DNA of 64,000 bases from Abditibacterium sp. (GTDB taxonomy: Bacteria > Armatimonadota > Abditibacteriia > Abditibacteriales > Abditibacteriaceae): contig JAUJNG010000002.1 of NCBI GenBank assembly GCA_030448265.1, positions 124,001-188,000 of the forward strand, in the 5' to 3' direction. Shown here piece by piece: positions 25,645-33,526 of the stretch (positions are counted from its first letter, which is position 1; the number at the start of each line of letters is the position of its first letter). A model generated the notes under the pieces. It was not told the origin of the DNA. It saw only the letters and a program-made list of their open reading frames with translations, and searched no databases. Both the position numbers and the translations under genes were made by a program.

Positions 25645-26393
25645 GGCATTGCCTGCGCCGTCAGGATGAAGCCCACGCCGCGCACGGTCTTGATGCGTTC
25701 GCCGCCATCGGCGCTCGGCCCCAGTTTGCGGCGCAGTTTGGAAACGTGCATATCGAGGCTGCGGTCGAACGCCAGCAGTTTGCGCCCCAGAACGTCCTGC
25801 GCCAGCGCTTCGCGCGTCACCACCTGTCCCGCCGCGTTCAACAGCGCGGCCAGAAGGTCGAATTCCATCGCGGTCAGTTCTATCGTCTCGCCCGCGCAGC
25901 GCAGGGTGCGCGCGCCGCAGTCCATTTCCACATCGCCCACGCGCAGGCATTTCGCCGCGTCGGGGCGCGTCTCTTCGTCCGTTTCGCCTTTTTCCAATTC
26001 CACGCGGCGCAGAATCGCCTGAATGCGCGCCAGCAGTTCGCGCGGATTGAAAGGTTTGGGCAAATAGTCGTCGGCGCCCAGTTCCAGACCCACGATGCGA
26101 TCCACTTCGTCGCCGTGCGCGGTGAGCATCACGACCGGAACGCGCGCCGAAGCCTCTTTTCCCGCGCGCAGACGGCGCAGAATCTCGAAGCCGTCCAATC
26201 CTGGCAGCATCACATCAAGAATCAAGAGCGCGGGATTTTCCGCTTGCACGCGCTGCAATCCGCGCTCGCCGTCGCCCTCGCAATCGCACGAGAAACCGCG
26301 CTTGCCGAGATATTCGCCCACCATCGCGCACAATTCGCTGTCGTCGTCCACGATGAGAACGCGCGCGCCGTTTTCCGCTTCAGTTTTGATCAC
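25641..26393 (-). CDS. OmpR/PhoB-family response regulator (CpxR-like), second copy
   Basis: 250 residues. Receiver with VDDDS, Asp60 (ILDVMLPG), Thr91 and Lys113 (LPKPF); winged helix about 150-250 (MEFDLLAALLNAAG, MHVSKLRRKL, RTLRC, KTVRGVGFIL). The start is a GTG ending at 26393. First gene of the operon 23615-26393. Upstream lies the pair of TTTACATT direct repeats, which may be its own operator. Confidence 0.94.
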   Translation of the reverse strand: MIKTEAENGARVLIVDDDSELCAMVGEYLGKRGFSCDCEGDGERGLQRVQAENPALLILDVMLPGLDGFEILRRLRAGKEASARVPVVMLTAHGDEVDRIVGLELGADDYLPKPFNPRELLARIQAILRRVELEKGETDEETRPDAAKCLRVGDVEMDCGARTLRCAGETIELTAMEFDLLAALLNAAGQVVTREALAQDVLGRKLLAFDRSLDMHVSKLRRKLGPSADGGERIKTVRGVGFILTAQAMP

Positions 26394-26401
26394 GCGCCCA
26401 G

Positions 26402-26431
26402 TTTACATTCGCAGTGACGTTTTTTTACATT
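26402..26431. promoter_or_regulatory. Possible regulator binding site: TTTACATT direct repeats 22 bp apart
   Basis: TTTACATT at 26402-26409 and 26424-26431, two helical turns apart, in the divergent spacer between the response regulator and the exported barrel gene. In reverse they read AATGTAAA, close to the GTAAA half-site of CpxR boxes, though the spacing differs. Site and partner are inference. Confidence 0.4.
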
Positions 26432-26519
26432 GCGGCGACATTGCGGAGAGAGGATGTTGACGCACGCCGCGCGGCGCGCTCTGTCCCTTGAAAACGACAC
26501 CCCAATTCAAGGAGACACC

Positions 26520-27317
26520 ATGAAACACAACAACATCTTCAAAGCGGCCCTGGCGGTCGCGGCCCTCGCCGCAACCACGAGCGCGGCGCGCGCCGATTTA
26601 ACCATTAGCGGCGCAGTCGGTCTGCCGCTCAACCCGACGGCCCAGATTCCCGAACGCGGCGGCCCGCGCGCTCAGGTCAACTTTTCCGATCTGGGAAGCG
26701 GTCGCGGCATCACCGGCGGCGGCGACCTCAACATCGGCGGCATCTACGCGGCGACTCGCGCCGGCAACCGCCTGGAAATCAACGGCGGATTGGAGCGCCT
26801 CAACGGCGACCAGTTTTTGAATCCGCTCGACGAAACCAACATCGCCATCGGCGCCAAATATCTGCTCACGCGCCAGACCGAAGGCGCCGGACAAGCGTTG
26901 GGCGGCACGCGCGTCGCGGTGGGCGCCGGTTACAGCCGCGCGCTGCTTCGCAACACCTACGGCTACGTCGTGGCGAGCAAGGATTTCGGCAGGCTGAGTC
27001 CTGCGGGACGGCCCAACGGCGTGGCGCATCTGGGCCTGCGCTACGACGATTTCAACGCGAGCGGACTTTTGCCAGGGCGCGATGCGGGCAAAGCCTCGGT
27101 GTATGGCGGCGTTGAAGTGCCCTTGGACGCGCGCGGACGTTTCACCGCCGTGGGCGAACTGCAAAGCAAAAACAACAGTTTCGGCACCTCGGAATTCCCT
27201 TATTCGGCGTCGGTGCGCTATCGCACGCCGCGCGGTTTTTCCGGCAGTCTGGGCGTGCTGCGCGAAGGCATCACCGGCAACGCGGGGCCGTTCGCGCAAA
27301 TCGGCAAGACGTTTTAA
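26520..27317 (+). CDS. Exported beta-barrel-like outer membrane protein
   Basis: 265 residues from the ATG at 26520 (AGGAG 6 bases before). Signal peptide 1-23 (AATTSAARA), then alternating beta-strand pattern with Gly and aromatic residues (GGGDLNIGGIYAATRAGNRL, VYGGVEVPLDARGRFTAVG, YSASVRYRTPRGFSGSLG) ending in F, typical of outer membrane barrels (YSAxxRY...KTF). No family named. Divergent from a CpxR-like regulator, so it may be its target. Confidence 0.7.
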   Translation: MKHNNIFKAALAVAALAATTSAARADLTISGAVGLPLNPTAQIPERGGPRAQVNFSDLGSGRGITGGGDLNIGGIYAATRAGNRLEINGGLERLNGDQFLNPLDETNIAIGAKYLLTRQTEGAGQALGGTRVAVGAGYSRALLRNTYGYVVASKDFGRLSPAGRPNGVAHLGLRYDDFNASGLLPGRDAGKASVYGGVEVPLDARGRFTAVGELQSKNNSFGTSEFPYSASVRYRTPRGFSGSLGVLREGITGNAGPFAQIGKTF

Positions 27318-27470
27318 GAGGCTGTGTGAAAAGTCTGAGCAAGCCGGAAAAGTCGCCGTTGTTCGATTGGAAAGGGCGTCACCCCCGCCCTCGCCACCTT
27401 TTCAGGCGGAGATGACGCCCTCTTCCAATCTAAATTGCCGCTTTTGCAACAGCTTCTCAGAAGCAAAAAA
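27318..27470. repeat. Palindromic element after the barrel gene
   Basis: Best arms 27365-27381 and 27413-27430 (GATTGGAAAGGGCGTCAC / ATGACGCCCTCTTCCAATC), with weaker outer pairing around AAGGCTGTG / CAGCTTCTC. It could end the upstream transcript. Confidence 0.75.
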
Positions 27471-27475
27471 CCACT

Positions 27476-28894
27476 ATGAAACGCGGCCTCTTCGATAGCG
27501 ACGCCCTCAAGCGCGACACACTTCAGCGCTTCCTCGGCGTGAGCGTCTTGAGCGTGTGTCTGGCGTTCGTGCTTCTGGCGGCGGGCTGGCTGGTTTCGGT
27601 TTCGCGACTCCACGACATGAAGGAGCAGTTGTTCGCCGACGCGCAAAGCCGAGGCGTCAGCTATCAACTCGAACTCGCGGTGCGCGAAGCGCAGGCGCCG
27701 CAGGGCCTGGGCGCCGCATTACCCAGGGATGAAGCCAGGCGCGTTCTCGCCGAAATGCCGCGTTTTTCGACTTCGCGCGAGGAAAATGAACTGCTTCAAA
27801 CTCTCACGGCCCGTTTTGGCGCCTGGGAACGCGGCGGCGCACTTGAGCCGCTTTTGCAAAGTATCGACGAACATCGCGCGCTCAACGAAGCGCAGATGCG
27901 CGACTCGATGACTCAAAGCGCGGCTCTGGAAAGCGCGTTGCGTTGGACGGTGCCGCTCCTGCTTTTGGGCGCGCTGGGGGCGCTGGGATGGGGCGTTTGG
28001 CGCGGCTGGTCGCGGGTTTTTGAACCGACGCTGAAATTGTCGCACGCGGCGGAAGAGTTCGGCAAAGGCGCGATGTGGTCGCGCGCTCCCATCCGGCGCG
28101 ACGACGAAATGGGCGCGCTGTGCCGCACCTTCAACACCATGGCCGACGCCATTCGCGACCGCGAAGGCGAACGCCTGCGCTTTGTCGCCACCGTCGCCCA
28201 CGACCTCAAAAACCCGCTCATGGTGGTGGGCATGGCGGCGAGCCTGATGCGTAAAAAAGAGCTGCCGCCCGACCAAAACGAGGCGTGGCTGGAGTGCATC
28301 GGGCGCAACACGCGGCAAATGGAATGCATCGTGGCCGACCTCACCGACGGCGTCCAGGCGCAAACCGGACAACTGGAATTGCAGCGCGAACCCCTCGATC
28401 TGGCGCAGTTGGCCGCCGATGTGGTGCACGATCAACGCGAGGCGCTGGGATGCCTGGCGCGCCAGAGAGGACGCGATCCCCACGCGCCCACCCACACGCT
28501 GCGCTTCGAGGGCGACGAGTCGTGCCCGATTCTGGGCGACCGCCAGCGCTTGGAGCGAGTTCTGATCAATTTGATTTCCAACGCCGTGAAATACAGCCCG
28601 CCGGAGCGCGAAGTGCGTGTCGCGGTGTGGCGGCGCGGGACGGGCGTTCGCCTCACCGTTGAAGATGAGGGCCAGGGCATCGCGCTCGAAGATCTGGGGC
28701 GTTTGTTTCAGCCCTTCGCGCGACTCGAAGGCACGCGCCACATGGCGAGCGGAACCGGCCTCGGCCTGGTTTCGGTGCAAAAAATCATTCACGCGCACGG
28801 CGGCGAAATTCGCGTTTCCAGTGAGAGTGGGCGCGGCACCACCGTCGAAATCTGCCTCCATCTGAGGCCGCAAAACACCAAGGAACCATTATGA
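27476..28894 (+). CDS. Sensor histidine kinase, HAMP type
   Basis: 472 residues: membrane segment near 20-42 (LSVCLAFVLLAAGWLVSVS), a sensor of about 120 residues, second segment near 158-180, HAMP (about 185-230), HisKA with His242 (VAHDLKNPLMVV), N box NLISNAVKY, DEGQGIA and GTGLGLVSV. Unlike the two CpxA-like kinases it has no regulator beside it (orphan); the gene is followed by a translationally coupled baeRF3-like gene (ATGA overlap). Start ATG 27476 directly after a palindrome. Confidence 0.9.
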   Translation: MKRGLFDSDALKRDTLQRFLGVSVLSVCLAFVLLAAGWLVSVSRLHDMKEQLFADAQSRGVSYQLELAVREAQAPQGLGAALPRDEARRVLAEMPRFSTSREENELLQTLTARFGAWERGGALEPLLQSIDEHRALNEAQMRDSMTQSAALESALRWTVPLLLLGALGALGWGVWRGWSRVFEPTLKLSHAAEEFGKGAMWSRAPIRRDDEMGALCRTFNTMADAIRDREGERLRFVATVAHDLKNPLMVVGMAASLMRKKELPPDQNEAWLECIGRNTRQMECIVADLTDGVQAQTGQLELQREPLDLAQLAADVVHDQREALGCLARQRGRDPHAPTHTLRFEGDESCPILGDRQRLERVLINLISNAVKYSPPEREVRVAVWRRGTGVRLTVEDEGQGIALEDLGRLFQPFARLEGTRHMASGTGLGLVSVQKIIHAHGGEIRVSSESGRGTTVEICLHLRPQNTKEPL

Positions 28895-29976
28895 ACCGCA
28901 AAGAACTTCAACAATTGCAGCAAATGCGCGACTATCCGTCGCTGTCGATCCTCGCGCCGACGCACCGCACCGCGCCCGACAACCAGCAAGACCCGATTCG
29001 CCTCAAAAACCTCGTCACCGAAGCGACTTCGCGCCTGCTCGACGAGTTTTCCAAGCGCGAAGTCGAACCTTTGCTGGAACGGCTCGATTTTCTCATCGAA
29101 GAGATCGATTGGCGTTACACGCAGAGCGGTCTGGCGCTGTTTGCCAACAAAGACTTCGCGGCGCGCTTCGATCTGCCGTTTTCGCCGACCGAGCGCGTCG
29201 CCATCGACGAAACCTTCGCCACCCGCGATCTGGTTTTCGCCCAGAATCGCAGCCCGCGCTACTACGTTTTGGTGCTCAGCGAGCAGCCGACGCGCCTCTT
29301 TGAAGCCACTCACGACAAATTAGAGGAAGTGCGGACGGGCAATTTCCCGCTCGAACACACGGGGCCAGGCGGCGCGACGGCGATGCCAGGCGGTCACGGC
29401 GTGCAGCAGAGCGCCTACCGCGACGAATACGACCGCCAATTCTTCCGCAAAGTCGATGAGGAACTTTCCAAAGTTCTCGCCGACGACCCGCTTCCGATTG
29501 TAGTGACGGGCGCGACGCGCAATCTGGCGTTCTGGGACGAACTTTCGACCCATAAAAGTCACATCGCGGGCACGCTCGAAGGCTCTCACGACAGCACCAA
29601 TCATCACGAACTGGGGCAGTTGGTGTGGCCGATAATGCAGGAATACATGGCCGCGCAGCGCGGCGAAGTGCTGGACTCGTTGGGCGCGGCCATCGGCGCC
29701 AAAAAATACGCGGCGGGTATCGGCGAGTGCTGGCAAATGGCGCAGGAAGGGCGCGGCGAAGTGCTAATCGTCGAGGAAGATTTCCACTACCCAGGCCAGT
29801 TGCATCTGAGCGGCCTGCTCATGCCCGCCGAAAGCGACATCGCCGACGCCGATTTCATGGGCGACGCCGTGGACGACCTCATCGAGTGCGTTCTGGACAA
29901 AGGCGGGCGCGTGGTTTTCGTAGATAACGGCAGTCTGGAAACGCATGGCCGCATCGCCATGATTACGCGGTATTGA
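28891..29976 (+). CDS. baeRF family 3 / ribosome-hibernation-factor-like protein
   Basis: 361 residues. Matches the bacterial archaeo-eukaryotic release factor family 3 pattern: YPSLSILAPTHRTAPDNQQD at the start, then LFANKDFAARFDLP, RYYVLVLSEQPTRLFEA, and the C-terminal DFMGDAVDDLIECVLDKGGRV. Family members share a fold with eRF1/Pelota domains and have been linked to ribosome hibernation or rescue. The gene overlaps the kinase by 4 bases, so it may be expressed with the sensor. No catalytic residues can be named. Confidence 0.82.
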   Translation: MNRKELQQLQQMRDYPSLSILAPTHRTAPDNQQDPIRLKNLVTEATSRLLDEFSKREVEPLLERLDFLIEEIDWRYTQSGLALFANKDFAARFDLPFSPTERVAIDETFATRDLVFAQNRSPRYYVLVLSEQPTRLFEATHDKLEEVRTGNFPLEHTGPGGATAMPGGHGVQQSAYRDEYDRQFFRKVDEELSKVLADDPLPIVVTGATRNLAFWDELSTHKSHIAGTLEGSHDSTNHHELGQLVWPIMQEYMAAQRGEVLDSLGAAIGAKKYAAGIGECWQMAQEGRGEVLIVEEDFHYPGQLHLSGLLMPAESDIADADFMGDAVDDLIECVLDKGGRVVFVDNGSLETHGRIAMITRY

Positions 29977-29989
29977 ACAGTTAAGAGCG

Positions 29990-30113
29990 AAGAGGCAGCG
30001 AATAAATTCGCCGCAACAACAGCGCGAAGTCCGCCTGCGCGGACTGGGTGTTCTCCAACCTGCGAAGGCAGGTTTTGCCTTCCTTTGCGGCGAATTTATT
30101 CGCTGCCGCTTCG
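29990..30113. repeat. Palindromic element, GCAGCGAATAAATTCGC type
   Basis: Arms about 29990-30015 and 30085-30113 each contain GCGAATAAATTCGC. The middle has GCAACAACAGCGCGAAGTCC, shared with 41003-41179 although the arm words differ there. It lies after the baeRF gene. Confidence 0.9.
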
Positions 30114-30235
30114 TAAAGCGAAAGTTACGGTTCTTTACCTCGCAAAGACACGGGGAAACGCAAAGCTGACGCTCGCCGCGTGCCGCGAAATGTCCTGACT
30201 CCTGCAACCCAATTTCGTTGACAGGAGATAACATC

Positions 30236-30391
30236 ATGGCCACCAAGCCCGAAGAGCAGACCCCCGCAGAAATCGTCAAAAAGCACAAGGCGATCCAGCA
30301 GCAGGACAAAGATGTGAGCAACAAGCAGCCGCCACCGGCGCAGGTTCCGGCGGGCAATCCCAGAGAGCATCCCAGCCGCCAGACGAGGTAA
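30236..30391 (+). CDS. Small hydrophilic protein, 51 residues
   Basis: Runs MATKPEEQTPAEIVKKHK... to a Pro/Gln-rich end and a TAA at 30389-30391. AGGAG lies 8 bases before the ATG, which supports translation. Charged, without a membrane segment; I know no family. It precedes a broken membrane gene. Confidence 0.55.
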   Translation: MATKPEEQTPAEIVKKHKAIQQQDKDVSNKQPPPAQVPAGNPREHPSRQTR

Positions 30392-30489
30392 GCGGCCCCG
30401 ACCCACGAACACGAGCAGAAAAAGAGGCCCGACACCAATCATTCCTCTTTTTCCGTCTCGACAACCTTTCCCAAAACAGGAGAAAAACC

Positions 30490-31218
30490 ATGAACGATCA
30501 CAACATTTCGCCGCAAACGAGCGGTATTCAGGAACGGGCCAACGGAGCCGTCAGCGCTCCAATCTACGAAGCGCGGCGCGCGGGTGGCGAACTCGAAATC
30601 CCCGCCGCGACCAACTATGCGCGCGATCAGGTGCGCTAGGGGTCAATCGTGGCCGGTCTCGTCACCGCGCTGACCACGATGCTGCTGCTCAATCTGCTCG
30701 GCATCGCGCTGGGGCTTTCGACCATTGATGCGGCGGGCGCGGCTCAGCGCGGCGCGCCTCCCGAAGGTGCGGGCGCGATGGCGGGCATCTGGGCGGGCGT
30801 TTCCGCGATTATCGGCTTCTTTCTGGGCGGCTGGGTCGCGGGCAAAACCTCGGCGGTCTTTTCGCGCGGATCGGGCGCCTTCAACGGCGCGATGGTCTTT
30901 TTGCTCGCCGTTCCGGTGACATTATGGCTGGCCAGCGCCGGAGTGGGCGCGCTGCTGGGTTCGCTCGGCTCGTTCGCGGGCGCGCTCAACATCGATCCGG
31001 CGCAGGTGCAGAACGCCGCGCAAAGCGCGCTGGGCCAGGCGCAGCAGGCGGCGGGCGAGTTTTCGCGCTTCGAAGTGGTGGGCGCCGCGCAAAGCGCCAA
31101 AGCTGCGGCGCAGTCGGGCGCCTGGGGCGCTCTTATCGCTTCGCTGCTGGGTCTGGGCGCCGCGGCGCTGGGCGGCTCGATGGGCACCCGCCGTCACATG
31201 GACGTGAATGACGTTTAG
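30490..31218 (+). pseudogene. Four-helix membrane protein paralogue interrupted by an amber codon
   Basis: Compared with the gene at 14499-15203, the frame from ATG 30490 (AGGAG upstream) carries the same start and motif DQVR-GSIVAGLVTALTTM, where the Trp codon TGG has become TAG (30637-30639). The rest is intact and close to the paralogue: AVFSRGSGAFNGAMVFLLAVP, GSFAGALNIDPAQVQNA. A restart at the GTG 30649 would give a protein lacking the soluble N terminus. Whether it is silent, read through or restarted is open. It ends 2 bases before palindrome A copy 3. Confidence 0.8.
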
Positions 31219-31219
31219 T

Positions 31220-31384
31220 GTTCGCTCGACTGAAGTCGGCGCTGACCCAGAGGGTGCCCCGCGGCTGCGCCGCTAACTTTTGGCCTGCGCCGAAACCAAA
31301 CGCCTTGGTTCCCGCGAAGGCGAGAGGTGAGCGGCGCAGCCGCGGGGCACCCTCTGGGTCAGCGCCGACTTCAGTCGAGCGAAC
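31220..31384. repeat. Palindromic element A, copy 3
   Basis: Arms 31220-31274 and 31330-31384 (55 bp) are reverse complements apart from few positions. It starts 2 bases after the stop of 30490-31218, the same position relative to the gene end as copy 1 at 14301-14499. Confidence 0.95.
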
Positions 31385-31404
31385 TTCGCAACGGAGGAGA
31401 AATC

Positions 31405-31845
31405 GTGACCAAAAAACCCAAATTTGGCGCCGTGCTGGTCGTGCTGTTTCTGCTGGGCGCGGGCGTGGTGGCGGCGCGAAATCTCTACTCTCGCACCCTG
31501 CTGCGAACCGGCGATCCGGTCGCCATTTCCGCCCAACTGGGGCCGCAGATCGACCGCGCGCTGCGCGAGGCGATGGCGCCTCACCAACTGGAATCTCAGA
31601 ACATTTCCACCAAAATCGTGCCGCTTTTGTCGGTGGAGAACCGCGCACCGATTGGCCTGGTGCAGGTCTCCGGCTCGAAAGACGCCGTTGACAAGACCAA
31701 AGCCGTCGTGCAAATCGGCACCCGTGTGCCGCCTCTGAGCGCTTCGCAGGCGCGGGTTCTGGTTCCCATCGACTCGGCGGACGCAACCCATTTTAAGCGC
31801 GTGTCTGGTGTCGGCGTTTGCGCCCTCATCGACATAAAGCTTTAA
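31405..31845 (+). CDS. Membrane-anchored protein of unknown function
   Basis: 146 residues from the GTG at 31405 (GGAGG 6 bases before). One membrane segment near 8-25 (GAVLVVLFLLGAGVVAARN), then a soluble domain with PLLSVENRAPIGLVQVSG and VVQIGTRVPPLSASQARVL. It reads as an inner-membrane-anchored periplasmic domain with a dodecin/BON-like short beta pattern, but no family is certain. It starts 20 bases after palindrome A. Confidence 0.6.
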   Translation: MTKKPKFGAVLVVLFLLGAGVVAARNLYSRTLLRTGDPVAISAQLGPQIDRALREAMAPHQLESQNISTKIVPLLSVENRAPIGLVQVSGSKDAVDKTKAVVQIGTRVPPLSASQARVLVPIDSADATHFKRVSGVGVCALIDIKL

Positions 31846-31867
31846 CCCAGCTCAAGGAGAAAGAAGA

Positions 31868-31915
31868 TGAAACTCAACACTCGCTGCACAACCCTGGGCG
31901 AACGCCTTTATTGAC
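31868..31915 (+). other. Mini-ORF of 15 codons with strong ribosome-binding site
   Basis: AAGGAG sits 9 bases before ATG; the frame reads MKLNTRCTTLGERLY and stops. It is followed by a strong hairpin. It could be a leader peptide, or a relic. Confidence 0.3.
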
Positions 31916-31950
31916 CGCCGCGCCCAAATCCGGCCCGCGAGCTAAACCGT

Positions 31951-31992
31951 GAAACTGCCCGCAGTGCCCTCGTTTGCACTGCGGGCAGTTTC
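31951..31992. terminator. Strong hairpin after the mini-ORF
   Basis: GAAACTGCCCGCAGTGC and GCACTGCGGGCAGTTTC flank an 8-base loop, 17-bp stem. It stands 36 bases after the mini-ORF and before the M50 protease gene, so it may be a terminator or an attenuator. No clear U-run. Confidence 0.55.
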
Positions 31993-32067
31993 GTCTCCAA
32001 ACTCTCACTTGCTTTCCGCTTCAGGAGTTGAAAACAGCAAGGCGGCGGAGTTGGCAAGGAATTTTTT

Positions 32068-33174
32068 ATGGGATGGTCAATCAAACTGGGGCGCATCGCC
32101 GGCATTCCGGTGCAGATGCACCTCACGTTTTTGCTGCTGCTGGTCTGGGTCGGCCTCAGTCACTGGCTGCGAAGCGGCACTTCGCTGGCCGTAATTATGG
32201 GCATCGTCTTTATTCTGGCGCTGTTCGGCTGCGTTTTGCTCCACGAACTGGGGCACGCGCTGATGGCGCGCAAATACGGCATCCAAACCAAAGACATCAC
32301 GCTTTTACCAATTGGCGGTCTGGCGCGCCTGGAAAAAATGCCCGACGATCCCAAACAGGAACTCTGGGTCGCTCTCGCCGGCCCCGCCGTCAACGTGGTG
32401 ATCGCGGCGCTGCTTTTCGTTTGGCTGCAAATCTCCGGCGGCTGGGAGCCGCTTTCGCGTCTCAGCGTGAGCGAAGGCTCTTTCGTCGAGCGGTTGCTGA
32501 TCGTGAACCTGTTTCTGGTCGGTTTCAATCTCCTGCCCGCGTTCCCGATGGACGGCGGCCGCATCCTGCGCGCAACCCTGGCGATGAAAATGGATTACGC
32601 GCGCGCCACGCAAATTGCCGCGCAGGTCGGGCAGATGATGGCGTTCGTTTTCGGTTTTCTGGGCTTGTTCGGCAATCCGTTTTTGCTTTTCATCGCGTTT
32701 TTCGTGTGGATTGGCGCGGCGCAGGAGGCGAGTCACATTCAGGTCAAGTCGGCGCTCGACGGCGTGACGGTCGAACGCGCCATGCAGACCAATTTCCAGA
32801 CGCTTTCTTCGTCCGATACGCTTTCGCGCGTGACCGAACTGCTGCTGGCGGGCGCGCAGCAGGATTTTCCCGTGATGTGGGGCAGCGAAGTCATCGGAAT
32901 CATTACCCGCGCCGATTTGATGAAGGCTCTGGCGCAAAGCGGCACCGAAACCCGCGTCGCCGACGTGATGCGCCGCGAGTTTCGCGTCGCCCAGGCCGGT
33001 GAAATGCTGGAGCCGATTCTGACGCAGTTGGCAACCGAAGAACTCCGCACCGTGCCGGTGATGCGAGACGGCCAGTTGGCGGGATTGCTGACTCTGGATA
33101 ACGTGGGCGAATTCGTGATGATTCAAGCCGCGCTGCGCGGTCAACAGCCGCAAAACCCCGAAACGAAAGTTTGA
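32068..33174 (+). CDS. M50 site-2 protease with two CBS domains
   Basis: Intramembrane zinc metalloprotease of 368 residues, probably cutting membrane-bound transcription factors. Zinc motif HELGH has His59, Glu60 and His63; the third ligand is Asp162 in FNLLPAFPMDGGR. Four to five membrane segments, then two CBS domains (about 240-355, VTVERAMQTNFQTLSSS and ADVMRREFRVAQAGE) that usually bind adenosyl ligands. The order M50-CBS is that of the SpoIVFB-like/RIP group. AAGGAA lies before the ATG. No partner nearby. Confidence 0.93.
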   Translation: MGWSIKLGRIAGIPVQMHLTFLLLLVWVGLSHWLRSGTSLAVIMGIVFILALFGCVLLHELGHALMARKYGIQTKDITLLPIGGLARLEKMPDDPKQELWVALAGPAVNVVIAALLFVWLQISGGWEPLSRLSVSEGSFVERLLIVNLFLVGFNLLPAFPMDGGRILRATLAMKMDYARATQIAAQVGQMMAFVFGFLGLFGNPFLLFIAFFVWIGAAQEASHIQVKSALDGVTVERAMQTNFQTLSSSDTLSRVTELLLAGAQQDFPVMWGSEVIGIITRADLMKALAQSGTETRVADVMRREFRVAQAGEMLEPILTQLATEELRTVPVMRDGQLAGLLTLDNVGEFVMIQAALRGQQPQNPETKV

Positions 33175-33185
33175 GGCCCTAAACT

Positions 33186-33352
33186 CGCCAGGGGTATTTG
33201 GCGGCGGGGGTTTTGATCGGGCCTTTCACGCCTGGGTTCGTGGCTAATCGCGAGCAGATCGCGGCCCTATCCAAAGTCGGCGCGCTTCTTCTGATGTTCG
33301 CGCTCGGCATGGCATTTTCGCTCAAAGAACTGGCGCGCATTACAGAACACGC
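33186..33352 (+). pseudogene. CPA2-family cation:proton antiporter fragment
   Basis: The frame LAAGVLIGPFTPGFVANREQ, ALSKVGALLLMFALGMAFS and LKELARI matches the start of helices 2-3 of KefB/RosB-like CPA2 antiporters, which have about 400 or more residues. Everything before and after is lost. Next lies a decayed palindrome and then the Mrp operon. Confidence 0.72.
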
Positions 33353-33414
33353 CCTCAACCCGCGCGCAGACACCGACACGGCTCCGACGCGGCAGCAGCT
33401 GATTTCGGGATAAG

Positions 33415-33517
33415 CCGAGCATCCATTCGCCGAAACCAGACGAAGCCCACCCACACACGGATGAATTAACCTGTGTTGGCAAGTTTCGTTGTCTTGGGGC
33501 CAATGAATTCGCTGCAA
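33415..33517. repeat. Decayed palindrome like 1128-1229
   Basis: CATCCATTCGCCGAAACCAGA and TTCGTTGTCTTGGGGCCAAT carry the words of the element at 1128-1229 with many changes. It supplies the first codons of the open frame of mrpA. Confidence 0.65.
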
Positions 33518-33526
33518 CAGAAAAAA

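Noticed and set aside
30637..30639. Programmed amber readthrough or pyrrolysine
   Set aside because: The paralogue has Trp there and no pyl-like genes or stem-loop are seen; loss by mutation is simpler.
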